A stretch of DNA of 64,000 nucleotides from the NCBI RefSeq assembly GCF_021483235.1, contig NZ_JAKEEC010000001.1, positions 428,501 through 492,500 on the forward strand. The letters are read 5' to 3'. Source of the DNA: Arthrobacter alkaliphilus. GTDB lineage: Bacteria > Actinomycetota > Actinomycetes > Actinomycetales > Micrococcaceae. Below are positions 44,948-53,767 of the stretch, piece by piece. Position numbers and translations under genes: made by a program. The notes under the pieces were generated by a model. The model saw nothing but the letters and a program-made list of their open reading frames with translations. It ran no database searches and was not told the origin of the DNA. Positions within the stretch are counted from its first letter, which is position 1. Each line of letters starts with the position of its first letter.

Positions 44948-45112
44948 TTGACATCCATCGGAGACGTGGTTGCACTCTGGGTGTTGACCGGTAGCCTGGC
45001 TTGGACTGGGATGGCCTTGGCCGCCCTAACCGTGGCACATCTGGCTGCGGCCAGATGGGAATCAAATCGCCTTGGAAGTCCACGGCCTTGGAGGAGATTC
45101 CTGGCTTCCTGA
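44948..45112 (+). CDS. Possible small single-span membrane protein
   Basis: A 54-codon frame from TTG 44948 with AGGA close upstream. It would encode one long hydrophobic helix (residues 7-34, ALWVLTGSLAWTGMALAALT) followed by a basic tail ending PRPWRRFLAS. The hydrophobic/basic layout is protein-like, but the start codon is weak and no homologue is known to me. Confidence 0.3.
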   Translation: MTSIGDVVALWVLTGSLAWTGMALAALTVAHLAAARWESNRLGSPRPWRRFLAS

Positions 45113-45626
45113 GGGTCAATCGCAAGGCGGCGCAGATCCGTAGGTTTGAGTGTGCGCAGCGTCGCTCCGCCATACGGCTTGCGGCGGCGCACTCAGCCGC
45201 GTACCTCGCCCAAGGTCTATCGCTGAGGAGACTCGGAGAAGATATCGGCAAGTCCTTCAGCCAGCATCGACACTGTGGTTCTTGTCTACAAGGAGCCCGG
45301 CCGTTGGGACAGGCTATGACGCGAGGAACCTCGACGAAGTGAACTGTATGCACCACACTCAACCGACGAAGGTTACGAACACTCGCTCACGCCCGCTTAC
45401 TCGAATCCCTAGCTACCAAGGACGTTTGCGGAAACAACTTGGTCAGGCGGCCCACGAACGGGCCTTTAAAGGCCCTTCGCTCCTGAGCGTCGCTAGCTTT
45501 GACGGCAATGACGGGCTCCGACGCCCCTCTTTCGACCAACTCGCGTCTGGTGAAGGTACCCTGAGGCCATGCGACCAGGCAGTCGCCTGGACTTTTGTCG
45601 GACCGGTACGTCAGAATGGATGGGTG

Positions 45627-47024
45627 ATGAAATACGTTGACCTTTTCGCCGGCTGTGGTGGCCTCTCCCTTGGTATCGAACGCGCGGGAGGTGAACTTGT
45701 CGTCGCAGTGGAGAAATCCGACATGGCGGCAAGGACGTTCTTCCATAATCTGGTGGATGACGCGTCGGATCCGATTGCATGGAACCGCTACCTTGCTTCA
45801 CCTGTCGCAGATCAAGTAGGTCGGGGGGTCCTGGTCCGCGAACTGAACGTGCTGTTAGGCGAAAACGCACTGATGGACGGCCTCGAAGCGGAGGGAATCG
45901 ACCTCGTGGTTGGCGGGCCGCCCTGCCAAGGGTTTTCGCTGGCAGGCCGACGCAACCCTGAAGACGTTAGAAATAAGCTCCCCTGGGAGTATCTGGAGTT
46001 CGTGGCGCGCACGAAGCCGAAGGCCGTCGTCATCGAAAACGTCGTCGGCATGAACCAGAAGTTCAGCTCCCAAGACGAATCTTCCTTCGTGCAGTTGCAG
46101 ATCGCGTTGGCCGAAACGGAACCCGGATATGTTGTCCAAGGCGTCCAAGCCAACGCCATGCATTACGGCGCCCCCCAGCACCGGCCCCGCCTGATGATCA
46201 TCGCCCTCCGTTCCGACATCGCCAAAGCAAAGAAGGTCACATCGACCGGGAAACTTTGGAAGTCGGATTTCATTGATAACCTGTCCTACCCACTTCCTGA
46301 CCTCGCGCCCGTACCGACGGTGTCTCGGGAGAACGTCAGGACAGTTGCACAGGCGATCTCGGACCTTTCGCCACATGCGCCCAAGGGGAGGAATACTGGC
46401 AACCGGGACTACCAGCGCGAAATGCGGAGCCCTGCTTGGAAGCTGCGCCGGAAACCGGCCGCGCAAGAACGCAACCACGTCCCTCGAAATCATGCTGCGC
46501 GGACGACCGAGCGGTTCCGGCTCTACCAGTATCTGGCAAACAGCGGGCTGGACCAGCGGATCATTAGCCGCGCCGCAGCGCTTCCGGAATCGGACGCGGC
46601 CCTTTACGCCAAGACGCAACTCGTGGACGCCCCGCTGCCAGCGATTGCTCCTGACGGGACCGAGCTGGCGCAGACGTTGGACGAGTTATGCCACCTTGTA
46701 CAGAAGCTTGCCACGAAGAAGCACTCCCAAAAGGTGCTGGGCTGGCACCAGCCGGCACGGACCGTGGTGACGCTGCCCGACGATTACGTCCACCCGGTAG
46801 AACCGCGGATCTTTACCGTCCGTGAACTGGCACGGTTCCAGGGATTCCCCGCCGGGTTTGAATTCCTCGGCAAGGAAACGACTGGAGCGCACCGTCGTCG
46901 CGTGGAAGTACCCCAATATTCGCAAGTAGGAAACGCCGTCTCCCCCTGGCTATCCTTGGCGGTAGGAAACCGCATAGCCGCACTTTTGGGGGAAACACGC
47001 AGTGAGGGAACTGACCGACCTTGA
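45627..47024 (+). CDS. DNA (cytosine-5)-methyltransferase of a type II R-M system
   Basis: A 465-aa C5 methyltransferase. Motif I DLFAGCGGLSLG (residues 4-15), motif IV GGPPCQGFSLAGRR with the catalytic Cys, motif VI ENVVGM, motif VIII GAPQHRPRL, and C-terminal motifs IX/X (RELARFQGFPAGFEF, QVGNAVSPWLSLAV). The region between VIII and IX (about 230-380) is the target-recognition domain. It protects host DNA from the endonuclease that overlaps its 3' end by 23 bases. The nearby Vsr fits a C5 enzyme. GTG 45624 is an alternative start. Confidence 0.93.
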   Translation: MKYVDLFAGCGGLSLGIERAGGELVVAVEKSDMAARTFFHNLVDDASDPIAWNRYLASPVADQVGRGVLVRELNVLLGENALMDGLEAEGIDLVVGGPPCQGFSLAGRRNPEDVRNKLPWEYLEFVARTKPKAVVIENVVGMNQKFSSQDESSFVQLQIALAETEPGYVVQGVQANAMHYGAPQHRPRLMIIALRSDIAKAKKVTSTGKLWKSDFIDNLSYPLPDLAPVPTVSRENVRTVAQAISDLSPHAPKGRNTGNRDYQREMRSPAWKLRRKPAAQERNHVPRNHAARTTERFRLYQYLANSGLDQRIISRAAALPESDAALYAKTQLVDAPLPAIAPDGTELAQTLDELCHLVQKLATKKHSQKVLGWHQPARTVVTLPDDYVHPVEPRIFTVRELARFQGFPAGFEFLGKETTGAHRRRVEVPQYSQVGNAVSPWLSLAVGNRIAALLGETRSEGTDRP

Positions 47025-48258
47025 GGTAGAAAACCTCGGCTTCCTCACCCGCTACAGCCTGGAATTTGGACTACTTGAACCCACCTCAACAGGTTTGGGC
47101 AAAAGCATCATGGATGCCACCGCCGAGTACAGGGCATTCCTCAAGGGACAGGGCATCCACGACTACGATGCCCAGCCTCAAGGAACCGATGCGAAGCGGA
47201 TGGTCCCCGCCAGCATTATTACGCTCGCCGGCGACGTTATTGACGCGCCGGCGAGCCTGTACCGCCCCATCACAAAGAACGGCGACCCCCGGGTCTGGTT
47301 CTCAAGGCTAAAGCAATACTGCCAGCCCGGGGATATCCTCGTCAGCGTCTGGGCAACGGACCGCATCTGGGTCCTTAATGCCACGCACGTCCGGTTCAGC
47401 AGCGCTGCCCACCAACTGGGCGGCTATCGGCAACTGCTCCAACCTCTGGTCGGCGGACGAGAAAGCGTCTTCGAAGAACTCCTCGAAATGCTTCAAGGCA
47501 TCTCCGCCCGGGGATTCATCCCCACAATCCGCGCCGGCGACACCGGCGTGGGCCACCTTCTTGAAAGCGAGTTGGGGGTCAAGGCGAACTCCCGCAAAGC
47601 TCCGGACTACAAGGGCGTGGAAATCAAATCCACCCGAGCGGGGGCATCAAGTCGCAGCCAAACCCTCTTCGCAAAAGTCCCCGACTGGGACATCAGCCAG
47701 CTCAAGAGTTCGCGGGACATGCTCGACGAGTTCGGCTACGCACGTGAAGAAGATTTCAAGCTGTACTGCACCGTCAGTTCCAAAGTGGTGAACTCACAAG
47801 GGCTCGGCCTCCACGTGGACGAAAAGGCGGGGCTCCTCCACGAAACCTCGACCCATCCCGCGGTTCCTCATCCCGTCACCTGGCGGCTTGACGGACTCCG
47901 GGAGGCGCTGGCAGAAAAGCACGCCGACACCTTTTGGGTTCAGGCCGAATCCCGCAAGGAAGGCGGAATCGAATCCATCCACTTCAAATCCGTCATGCAA
48001 ACAACCAAACCGATCCTCCAGCAGGTCGCCCCGATGCTGGCTGCCGGGACCATCACCGTTGATCACCTGATCTTTCGTAAACATGGAAGGGTCAGTGAAC
48101 GCGGCCCACTGTTTAAGATCAACAAGAAACACTTCGACGAGCTTTTCCCGCGCCCGATTTACCACGACCTTCGCCCGGTCAGATTGACATCTCCAGTAGC
48201 CAGCAGTCCGGTCGATCCGCTGCTAACGGTTCAGGAACCCTTTGACCTTTTCGATTAG
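47002..48258 (+). CDS. MvaI/BcnI-family type II restriction endonuclease
   Basis: A 418-aa nuclease. The segment GDTGVGHLLESELGVKANSR followed by KAPDYKGVEIKSTR is the MvaI/BcnI hallmark: catalytic Asp and E-x-K in PDYKGVEIKS. Characterised members cut pseudopalindromic CC(W/S)GG sites as monomers that nick one strand at a time. It is longer than MvaI itself; the N-terminal 170 residues are extra. GGGGGAAAC precedes GTG 47002, inside the methyltransferase end. The 3' end overlaps the convergent vsr gene by 36 bases. Confidence 0.88.
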   Translation: MRELTDLEVENLGFLTRYSLEFGLLEPTSTGLGKSIMDATAEYRAFLKGQGIHDYDAQPQGTDAKRMVPASIITLAGDVIDAPASLYRPITKNGDPRVWFSRLKQYCQPGDILVSVWATDRIWVLNATHVRFSSAAHQLGGYRQLLQPLVGGRESVFEELLEMLQGISARGFIPTIRAGDTGVGHLLESELGVKANSRKAPDYKGVEIKSTRAGASSRSQTLFAKVPDWDISQLKSSRDMLDEFGYAREEDFKLYCTVSSKVVNSQGLGLHVDEKAGLLHETSTHPAVPHPVTWRLDGLREALAEKHADTFWVQAESRKEGGIESIHFKSVMQTTKPILQQVAPMLAAGTITVDHLIFRKHGRVSERGPLFKINKKHFDELFPRPIYHDLRPVRLTSPVASSPVDPLLTVQEPFDLFD

Positions 48259-48642
48259 CTCCGGGTCCGTTTTCACCTCGCATTCCCACACGACAAGGAC
48301 CTCCCACCCAAGATCCGCCAGCAAAGGGAGCTGAAGTGCGTCACGCTCCTGATTCCGGGCTCTTTTCGCCGACCAGAACTCGGTATTGGATTTTGGCAGA
48401 CGGGATCCGACGGGGCAGCTATGGCCATGCCAAAAGCACCCGTGAACGAAGATCACTTTCCCCCGGCCGGCGAAAACTAGGTCCGGTCGTCCGGGCAGCC
48501 GACGATCATGGAGACGATAACGGTATCCCAAGGCATGCAGCTTCTGACGCAGCAAGAGTTCCGGCTTGGTGTCCTTGGACCGGATCTTGGACATATGGAC
48601 GCTTCGCTGCTCCGGGCTCATAAAGTCCGCCATAACCTCCAT
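48223..48642 (-). CDS. vsr: Very short patch repair endonuclease
   Basis: A 139-aa nuclease nicking 5' of the T in T:G mismatches that arise when 5-methylcytosine deaminates. MSPEQRSVHMSKIRSKDTKPE at the N-terminus, then LHALGYRYRLHDRRLPGRPDLVF with the catalytic Asp, and zinc/metal residues in VHGCFWHGHSCP. Convergent with the restriction gene. It completes the cassette by repairing damage at the methylated site. Starts at 48633 or 48621 are also possible. Confidence 0.93.
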   Translation of the reverse strand: MEVMADFMSPEQRSVHMSKIRSKDTKPELLLRQKLHALGYRYRLHDRRLPGRPDLVFAGRGKVIFVHGCFWHGHSCPVGSRLPKSNTEFWSAKRARNQERDALQLPLLADLGWEVLVVWECEVKTDPELIEKVKGFLNR

Positions 48643-49060
48643 CCTGCCCTGCACAGACCTCTTCCGCGACACACGATAGTGCCCGGAAGACGACGAGGAC
48701 ACCGACTACGGCGAAATGATGAGATGAGTTGTTGAGATGATCACGGGGACAATTGAAGCGGGCACGCATCATGAGCAGCAAGCCCGTCATAGGCATGAAC
48801 TTTCAACGGCTCAGACTAACGACGTCCGTCGCCACATGACTGGCCGGGAAGCCGACTGCAAGTCCCGCAACGGCCGCCGCGCGCCCCGTGCGTCTGGCCC
48901 CCCCGCCACCGACATCCGCGCCTGCTCCAAGAAGCGCTCCAGCGCCGAACCCTGACCTCGGGCCGGCCTCGAGCCCCAAAAATCGGACGGCCTCGAAAGG
49001 TCGTGGTGCTCCTAGCCCCCTATAGAGCGGAGCACCTCCCCGGCCTTACGAGCCCGAAGG
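48643..49060. other. Gap between vsr and the DUF262-HNH gene
   Basis: About 420 bases with no convincing gene. Near 48780-48950 there is a Pro/Ala-rich open stretch without family resemblance. The right part is very GC-rich. Confidence 0.4.
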
Positions 49061-50470
49061 TCACACGCCGGTGGCACCAGCAGACACGTTGCACACGGCG
49101 TGTTCGACTTGGCCGTTCTCGACCACGGTCCGCCCACCCAGCGACCAGGCCAGTCTATGCCCGGCGTGGAATCCGTCCCATTCGACAACCTCGCCGCACC
49201 TAGCACAAATCTTGTCGGCCGAATGCGCCCAGATTAGGCGCCGTTGTGTCTCGGTGAAGGCGGACTTGTCGTCGAGTGTCGATACCATGCCGTTGATGAC
49301 TTCGACCCAGACATCTATGCGCTCCTGACGGCGGGCCTTCGAGTTGGTCTGCCCGCCCAGGAACCCACGGCCGTACTGCTCCACGAGGGGTTCGAATTCC
49401 CCCGGCGAAGGAGTCTCGCCTTTGCGGACCTTATCCACGTACTTCTCGGTCTCGGAGCGAAATGCCGACACCACGTCAATCAACTCCTTGCCCAACCTGT
49501 CCATCTGTGGCTTACTCAAGGGCCCACGCATGTGCAGTGCGCCCACCAACCCGTAGAGGTCGTGCTCGCAGGACGAAGGGAAGTGGTATGCCTGCAGACT
49601 GGTCTCTTGGGCCAGTTGCCAGATCTGCAGGAGGATTGCACGGAGCCGCTTGGTGGCGTCGGCCAGCTTCTTCGCAGCGTCACCCTTCGGATCGCGGTAT
49701 AGGCCGTAGAATTCGTCGAGCGAGTCGCGTCGGTGCTGCACGTCGTGGAGCACAAGGACCAGCAGTTCAGAGATCAGCTGCAGGTCCTGCATGCGGTCCC
49801 ATGATCCAGCCGAGATCCCGCCCATCTTGACGAGAAGCGAAGAAGCCGACGTGCCACTCTCGCCGAACGCAGCTACATCAAGGTCGTTGATGCAGTCGAT
49901 GACCGTTTGGAGGAAAGCGGTGCCCGTAAAGAAGGCATTCCGGATCTCTTGGGGCTTCAAAGAGTAAGTGCTTCGGTTCATGCGGGCAAAAGATCTAATA
50001 GCGGCCGATCGATCGCCCCGCACAAGGAAGATCGGGATCTGGTACTGCCCCAGCCTCATTTTGTACTGGATCTCCAAGTCGGAGTACAGCCGATCGTGGT
50101 AGTTGACCGTAACCTCATCGTTCGCAACGTCGAATTCGTCATCATCGAGACCAGCCTTCTCGATATATGAGGTCTTGATCGTGAGCTTGTCACCGACGAA
50201 GTTCAGGAGCGAAGTCAGCCTCTGCTTTCCATCAATGACTTCGTAGACGTCATATCCCTGTGAGGAGTCGGCGTACAGCGTGATCGCGCCGATGGGGACA
50301 CCCCGAGCGATCGAGTCGATTAGCAGCATCTGGTCTTTGGATGCCCATACTGGGCGCCGCTGGTACTCAGGTGAGACGATTAAAGTCCCCGATGACCGCG
50401 CCTGCTCAAATGCGGAAACCTGCCACGCGTCAACCCTGATTTCACTCGCCCCCATCGTCACTGCTGCCAC
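49061..50470 (-). CDS. DUF262 protein with C-terminal HNH nuclease domain (GmrSD-like)
   Basis: A 469-aa protein. N-terminal DUF262: PEYQRRPVWASKDQMLLIDS then EVIDGKQRLTSLLNF, where D-G-x-Q-R is the NTPase/ParB-like motif of GmrS and related defence proteins (usual form DGQQR; here DGKQR). C-terminal HNH: CARCGEVVEWDGFHAGHRLAWSLGG and VEHAVCN, with Cys pairs holding the motif. Both halves of a GmrSD-type modification-dependent nuclease are thus in one chain. Start GTG 50470 or ATG 50455. It is divergent from the EVE-HNH gene. Confidence 0.82.
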   Translation of the reverse strand: MAAVTMGASEIRVDAWQVSAFEQARSSGTLIVSPEYQRRPVWASKDQMLLIDSIARGVPIGAITLYADSSQGYDVYEVIDGKQRLTSLLNFVGDKLTIKTSYIEKAGLDDDEFDVANDEVTVNYHDRLYSDLEIQYKMRLGQYQIPIFLVRGDRSAAIRSFARMNRSTYSLKPQEIRNAFFTGTAFLQTVIDCINDLDVAAFGESGTSASSLLVKMGGISAGSWDRMQDLQLISELLVLVLHDVQHRRDSLDEFYGLYRDPKGDAAKKLADATKRLRAILLQIWQLAQETSLQAYHFPSSCEHDLYGLVGALHMRGPLSKPQMDRLGKELIDVVSAFRSETEKYVDKVRKGETPSPGEFEPLVEQYGRGFLGGQTNSKARRQERIDVWVEVINGMVSTLDDKSAFTETQRRLIWAHSADKICARCGEVVEWDGFHAGHRLAWSLGGRTVVENGQVEHAVCNVSAGATGV

Positions 50471-50967
50471 CCTTCACATCGTCGACATCTCGCTGCACCA
50501 ACAGTAACGGATAGCCGATGCACAGGCTGGACTGACCCGGAACGCCTTTCCCTGTCCGCGGCGACGAGACGGAGCCCGGTGCTGGTGCAGGTGCGCTCTG
50601 TGGCGGCCACCCTCACGCCGCGTAGGCGTCGTCGACAAAGGCCTTCGGCCGACGGCATCGCCGTGAACACTCGCTCATCGGCCCTGAATCACCCGAGGTC
50701 CCGATCCACGAGCATCCGCGGGACGAACCCCGGAGCGGCAAATTCACACACCACCATTTCGATTTGCCTTCACGGGCAATCAAATACTGGCAGTCAGCGC
50801 GTCGCTGATGTTCTCTCTCAGCCTCGCCATTTCGGACCTCATCGAGCCACGTTCCCTGCCCGCGAAACTGCCCGGCGGAAAGTGCGCGAACCGCATCACT
50901 CTTGAGCGTCGTGAAGCCCCCTCGAATCTTACGGCGTCGTCAGCTAATGGACGGGCCGCTATGCAGT
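50471..50967. other. Divergent promoter gap between the DUF262-HNH and EVE-HNH genes
   Basis: About 500 bases with no gene I can support. It must contain both promoters, but I see no clear -35/-10 pair or dyad. Confidence 0.4.
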
Positions 50968-51972
50968 ATGAATGAGTACATGACCAGCAGCTCCCATCCT
51001 GTTCCGATGAAGATATCCGTCACTCGTGAAGCGAATTTCTGGTGGGCTAGCCAATCGGAGAACTTCCGGGACGTCTTTCCCGACGGGACGCTGTGGGCAC
51101 CCCTGCGAGGCAGCATAGGACAACGAAATGCTTTCTGGGACACCTTGCTCGACGTCCGACCAGGTGACATCGTCCTGCACTATGTCCGTCCCGCGATCCG
51201 CGGCATCAGCCGGGCAGCAACGCTGCCAGTGCTGGCATATCCACCAGCACGTGGGTACAAAGAGCCCGCCGACACGGAGGGGAGGCTCGTGCTAACGGAC
51301 CCTGTCCGTGAAGTCCACATCCCATGGGACGACATTCGCGACATTTTGCCTCCCGGAAAGCGCCCCCTAACCATAAAAGGCACGCCGATGAGGGGCTACT
51401 TCTTTGACGTGTCCAGAGAAGGTGCCCTGCAGCTGTTGCAGAAAGCTGGGCTGGAGATCACTGACGGCCCTTGTGAAGGGCCGCCCGAGGCTGCGTCGGC
51501 CGACCAACACCTCGGTGGTCCGAGCGATAAATGGACATTAGGGGCAATTCGCACAGAGCAGCGCTTCCTACGGAACCAACAACTGCTGCTCAGGGGCAGC
51601 TCCTGTTCGATCTGTGGTCATTCCTTCCCGGAACAACTACTGGTCGCCGCTCACATCAAGCCCCGTAAGGACTGCTCGGAGAAGGAACGCATGGACACTC
51701 GAAACGTGTCCATGCTCGCCTGCCTCTTCGGCTGCGACGCGCTGTTCGAGCTCGGCTACATCGTCGTCGACGAGTCAGGCCTCATCCAAGCGTGCAAGCC
51801 GGCGTCCAAGCAGGTCAGTGCCCGGATAGAGGGCCTCGCCGGTCGTAAATGTCGGGCTCACGACGAGCGATCACGCGGCTACTTTGCATGGCACCGCCAA
51901 GCCCATTCCGGCAAGGTTGATCAGGCGGGCGCAAATACTCCCGACCTCCGGTGGCATCCACGATCGCCCTGA
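50968..51972 (+). CDS. EVE (PUA-like) domain fused to HNH nuclease, type IV restriction enzyme candidate
   Basis: About 334 aa. N-terminal EVE-like domain: NFWWASQSENFRDVFPDGTL then WDTLLDVRPGDIVLHYVR and AIRGISRAA, the pattern of EVE domains that flip and read modified cytosines. After a linker of about 40 residues comes an HNH domain: CSICGHSFPEQLLVAAHIKP then RNVSMLACLFGCDALFELGY. EVE-HNH fusions are known modified-DNA-specific restriction enzymes. No RBS separates the possible starts (50947, 50968, 50980, 51007), so the N-terminus is uncertain. Confidence 0.78.
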   Translation: MNEYMTSSSHPVPMKISVTREANFWWASQSENFRDVFPDGTLWAPLRGSIGQRNAFWDTLLDVRPGDIVLHYVRPAIRGISRAATLPVLAYPPARGYKEPADTEGRLVLTDPVREVHIPWDDIRDILPPGKRPLTIKGTPMRGYFFDVSREGALQLLQKAGLEITDGPCEGPPEAASADQHLGGPSDKWTLGAIRTEQRFLRNQQLLLRGSSCSICGHSFPEQLLVAAHIKPRKDCSEKERMDTRNVSMLACLFGCDALFELGYIVVDESGLIQACKPASKQVSARIEGLAGRKCRAHDERSRGYFAWHRQAHSGKVDQAGANTPDLRWHPRSP

Positions 51973-52147
51973 GGCGCCCAACAGTGGAACTTGGGCACCA
52001 CCTCTGGAGCAGTACACGAACATAACCGCCCTCCTGCAGCTGGAATACGCGGCTAACCGCGGATGGAACTCGGTCACCAAAAGCAGGGAAACGACCGCTG
52101 TCAATTTGCGGTATCACCGCCAGCCAAATCCGAAGCGCTCCCGATCG

Positions 52148-52483
52148 CTAGCTCATCCCGCGGTGTCCTTCCCGACGATCATCGGGTCGGTGGCGGCTGT
52201 AACCAGATGCCTGTCCGGTGCGCAGATCCAGATACCCGCCGGTCGGCAGCCCGACGGAGCGCCATGCGAACACCGCTTCACCCGCGGCATCGCGCAGCCC
52301 GGTGATGATCTGTTGGCGGACGGCCGTGCTGCCTACGCCCACCGGCATTTCATCTGCCGTGACGGCCAGATTCAGGGCGAGCCGCTCGCAAGGCGTTGGG
52401 CAACCCGGCTCCCCCAACCTAGCCCTCACAGACCCTCCCTCACGCAAAACAAAACGGGTAGCTTGGACGAAGGACTCTGGCAT
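52148..52483 (-). CDS. Hypothetical protein, possibly a remnant
   Basis: A 111-aa frame with GGAGG 9 bases before ATG 52483 and strong coding bias in the middle (ERLALNLAVTADEMPVG, RQQIITGLRDAAGEAVFAWR, SVGLPTGGYLDLRTG). The last 22 residues look non-coding, as if the natural C-terminus were lost. Divergent from the MFS gene. I do not recognise it. Confidence 0.45.
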   Translation of the reverse strand: MPESFVQATRFVLREGGSVRARLGEPGCPTPCERLALNLAVTADEMPVGVGSTAVRQQIITGLRDAAGEAVFAWRSVGLPTGGYLDLRTGQASGYSRHRPDDRREGHRGMS

Positions 52484-52528
52484 AGGCGCCGTCCTCCTTC
52501 CCACCCTTTTGAATGGATCTACTCCCCC

Positions 52529-53764
52529 ATGTCTTCCGCCCTGCCCTTGCCTGCGCCCAAACGCTTCCCGATCGCCGCGATGCTGGTCCTTGCCACCATC
52601 GCCTTCACCGCGATCACCACCGAGCTTTTGACGTCGGGCCTGCTCCCCCAGATCAGCGTCGGCTTGGAGGTGTCGGAGCCCGTGGCGGGGTACCTCGCTG
52701 CGGCCTATGCCGCCGTCATCGTAGTTACGGTGATCCCGGCCGCGCGGCTGTTGGCCAGGGTCCCGCGGAAGACCCTGCTCGTCTCGCTCGTCCTCACCTT
52801 CGCGTTGAGCAACGTGCTCGTCGGCCTCGCACCGAACTTCGCCGCGGCCATGGGCGGCCGACTCGTTGGGGGCTTGGCGCACGGCCTGCTCTGGACCACC
52901 ATGGCACCGTTCGTCTCACGCGTGGTCCCGTCCGACAAAGTAGGCAAGGCCCTCGCCATCGTCTTCAGCGGCAACAGCTTGGGCATGGCCATCGGAGCTC
53001 CCGTCGGCACAGCCCTCGGTTCAGTCCTCGGCTGGCGCGCAGCCTTCCTCTTCCTGGCCGGTTTCGGCCTGTTGCTGACCGGCCTTGCGCTTTGGCTGCT
53101 TCCCCAGGTCCGCCGGACCTCCGACGCCGCTCGACCCTCCATGCGCACTGCCATCGCCCAGCCCGGCGTGAAAGCAGTGGCCATCGCTTGGCCATTATTG
53201 GTGCTCGCCCACTTCGCGCTGTTCACCTACATCGCGCCGTTCATCCGCGAAGCCGGGCTGCCCGACTACGCCATCAGCCTCTCCCTCACCGTCCTCGGCG
53301 CGTCCGGCCTGGTCGGCATCTGGGTTGCGGGCATCACCGTGGATTCGCGACCCCGCCGTTCACTGCTGATTACGACGGCGGCAATCGCCATCGCTATGCT
53401 CCTCCTCCCGCTCGGGGGCGGAACCATGCCCACTGCCATTGCACTTATGGCAGTCTGGGGCGCGGGCCTTGGCGCGATCGGCATCTACAACCAGGCCGCC
53501 ATCCTGCGCGCCGGCGGCGAATACCGGGATGCCGCCAACGGCCTCACCGTGCTCACCATCCAACTCGGCATCACCATCGGCGCGCTCTACGGCTCCGCCG
53601 CCCTGGTGCTGGCCGGCCCGCTCATGGTGCCCGTCGCCGCAGCGCTGCCGGTCGTCGTCGCACTCGTCATCACGCTGACGGGCAAGCGGCACGCTTACCC
53701 GCCCGGGCGGAAAGAAGCCGGCTGGTCGGAGCCGAAGGTCAAGGAAATGGCGGACCAGCACTAA
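52529..53764 (+). CDS. MFS transporter, DHA1 type (12 TM, AraJ/Cml-like)
   Basis: A 411-aa exporter with about 12 membrane segments: ELLTSGLLPQISVGLEVSEPVAGYL in TM1/loop, ARVPRKTLL (motif A), GHRLVG-type helix 4 (GGRLVGGLAHGLLWTTMAPFVSRVVP) and GAPVGTALGSVLGWRAAFLF (motif C). Similar proteins export arabinose, chloramphenicol or other drugs. The frame is open far upstream, but ATG 52529 gives the family N-terminus. No regulator is obvious next to it. Confidence 0.85.
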   Translation: MSSALPLPAPKRFPIAAMLVLATIAFTAITTELLTSGLLPQISVGLEVSEPVAGYLAAAYAAVIVVTVIPAARLLARVPRKTLLVSLVLTFALSNVLVGLAPNFAAAMGGRLVGGLAHGLLWTTMAPFVSRVVPSDKVGKALAIVFSGNSLGMAIGAPVGTALGSVLGWRAAFLFLAGFGLLLTGLALWLLPQVRRTSDAARPSMRTAIAQPGVKAVAIAWPLLVLAHFALFTYIAPFIREAGLPDYAISLSLTVLGASGLVGIWVAGITVDSRPRRSLLITTAAIAIAMLLLPLGGGTMPTAIALMAVWGAGLGAIGIYNQAAILRAGGEYRDAANGLTVLTIQLGITIGALYGSAALVLAGPLMVPVAAALPVVVALVITLTGKRHAYPPGRKEAGWSEPKVKEMADQH

Positions 53765-53767
53765 CCG

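Larger units (their letters stand above)
44471..45626. other. Gap in the defence island, mostly unassigned
   Basis: About 1.15 kb. It contains a 40-bp dyad (44756-44795), a possible short membrane ORF (44948-45112) and, on the minus strand near 44590-44750, a short open stretch (HNALMRVARRLATR) that could be a gene remnant. The reading frame of the methyltransferase is open from 45150, but the residues before 45627 look non-coding. Confidence 0.5.

Noticed and set aside
45150..45626. N-terminal extension of the cytosine methyltransferase
   Set aside because: Residues before the DLFAGCGG motif look non-coding, and ATG 45627 gives the standard C5 methyltransferase start.
51884..52528. N-terminal extension of the MFS protein
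   Set aside because: The family starts at MSSALPL; the extension crosses the end of the EVE-HNH gene and an antisense gene.
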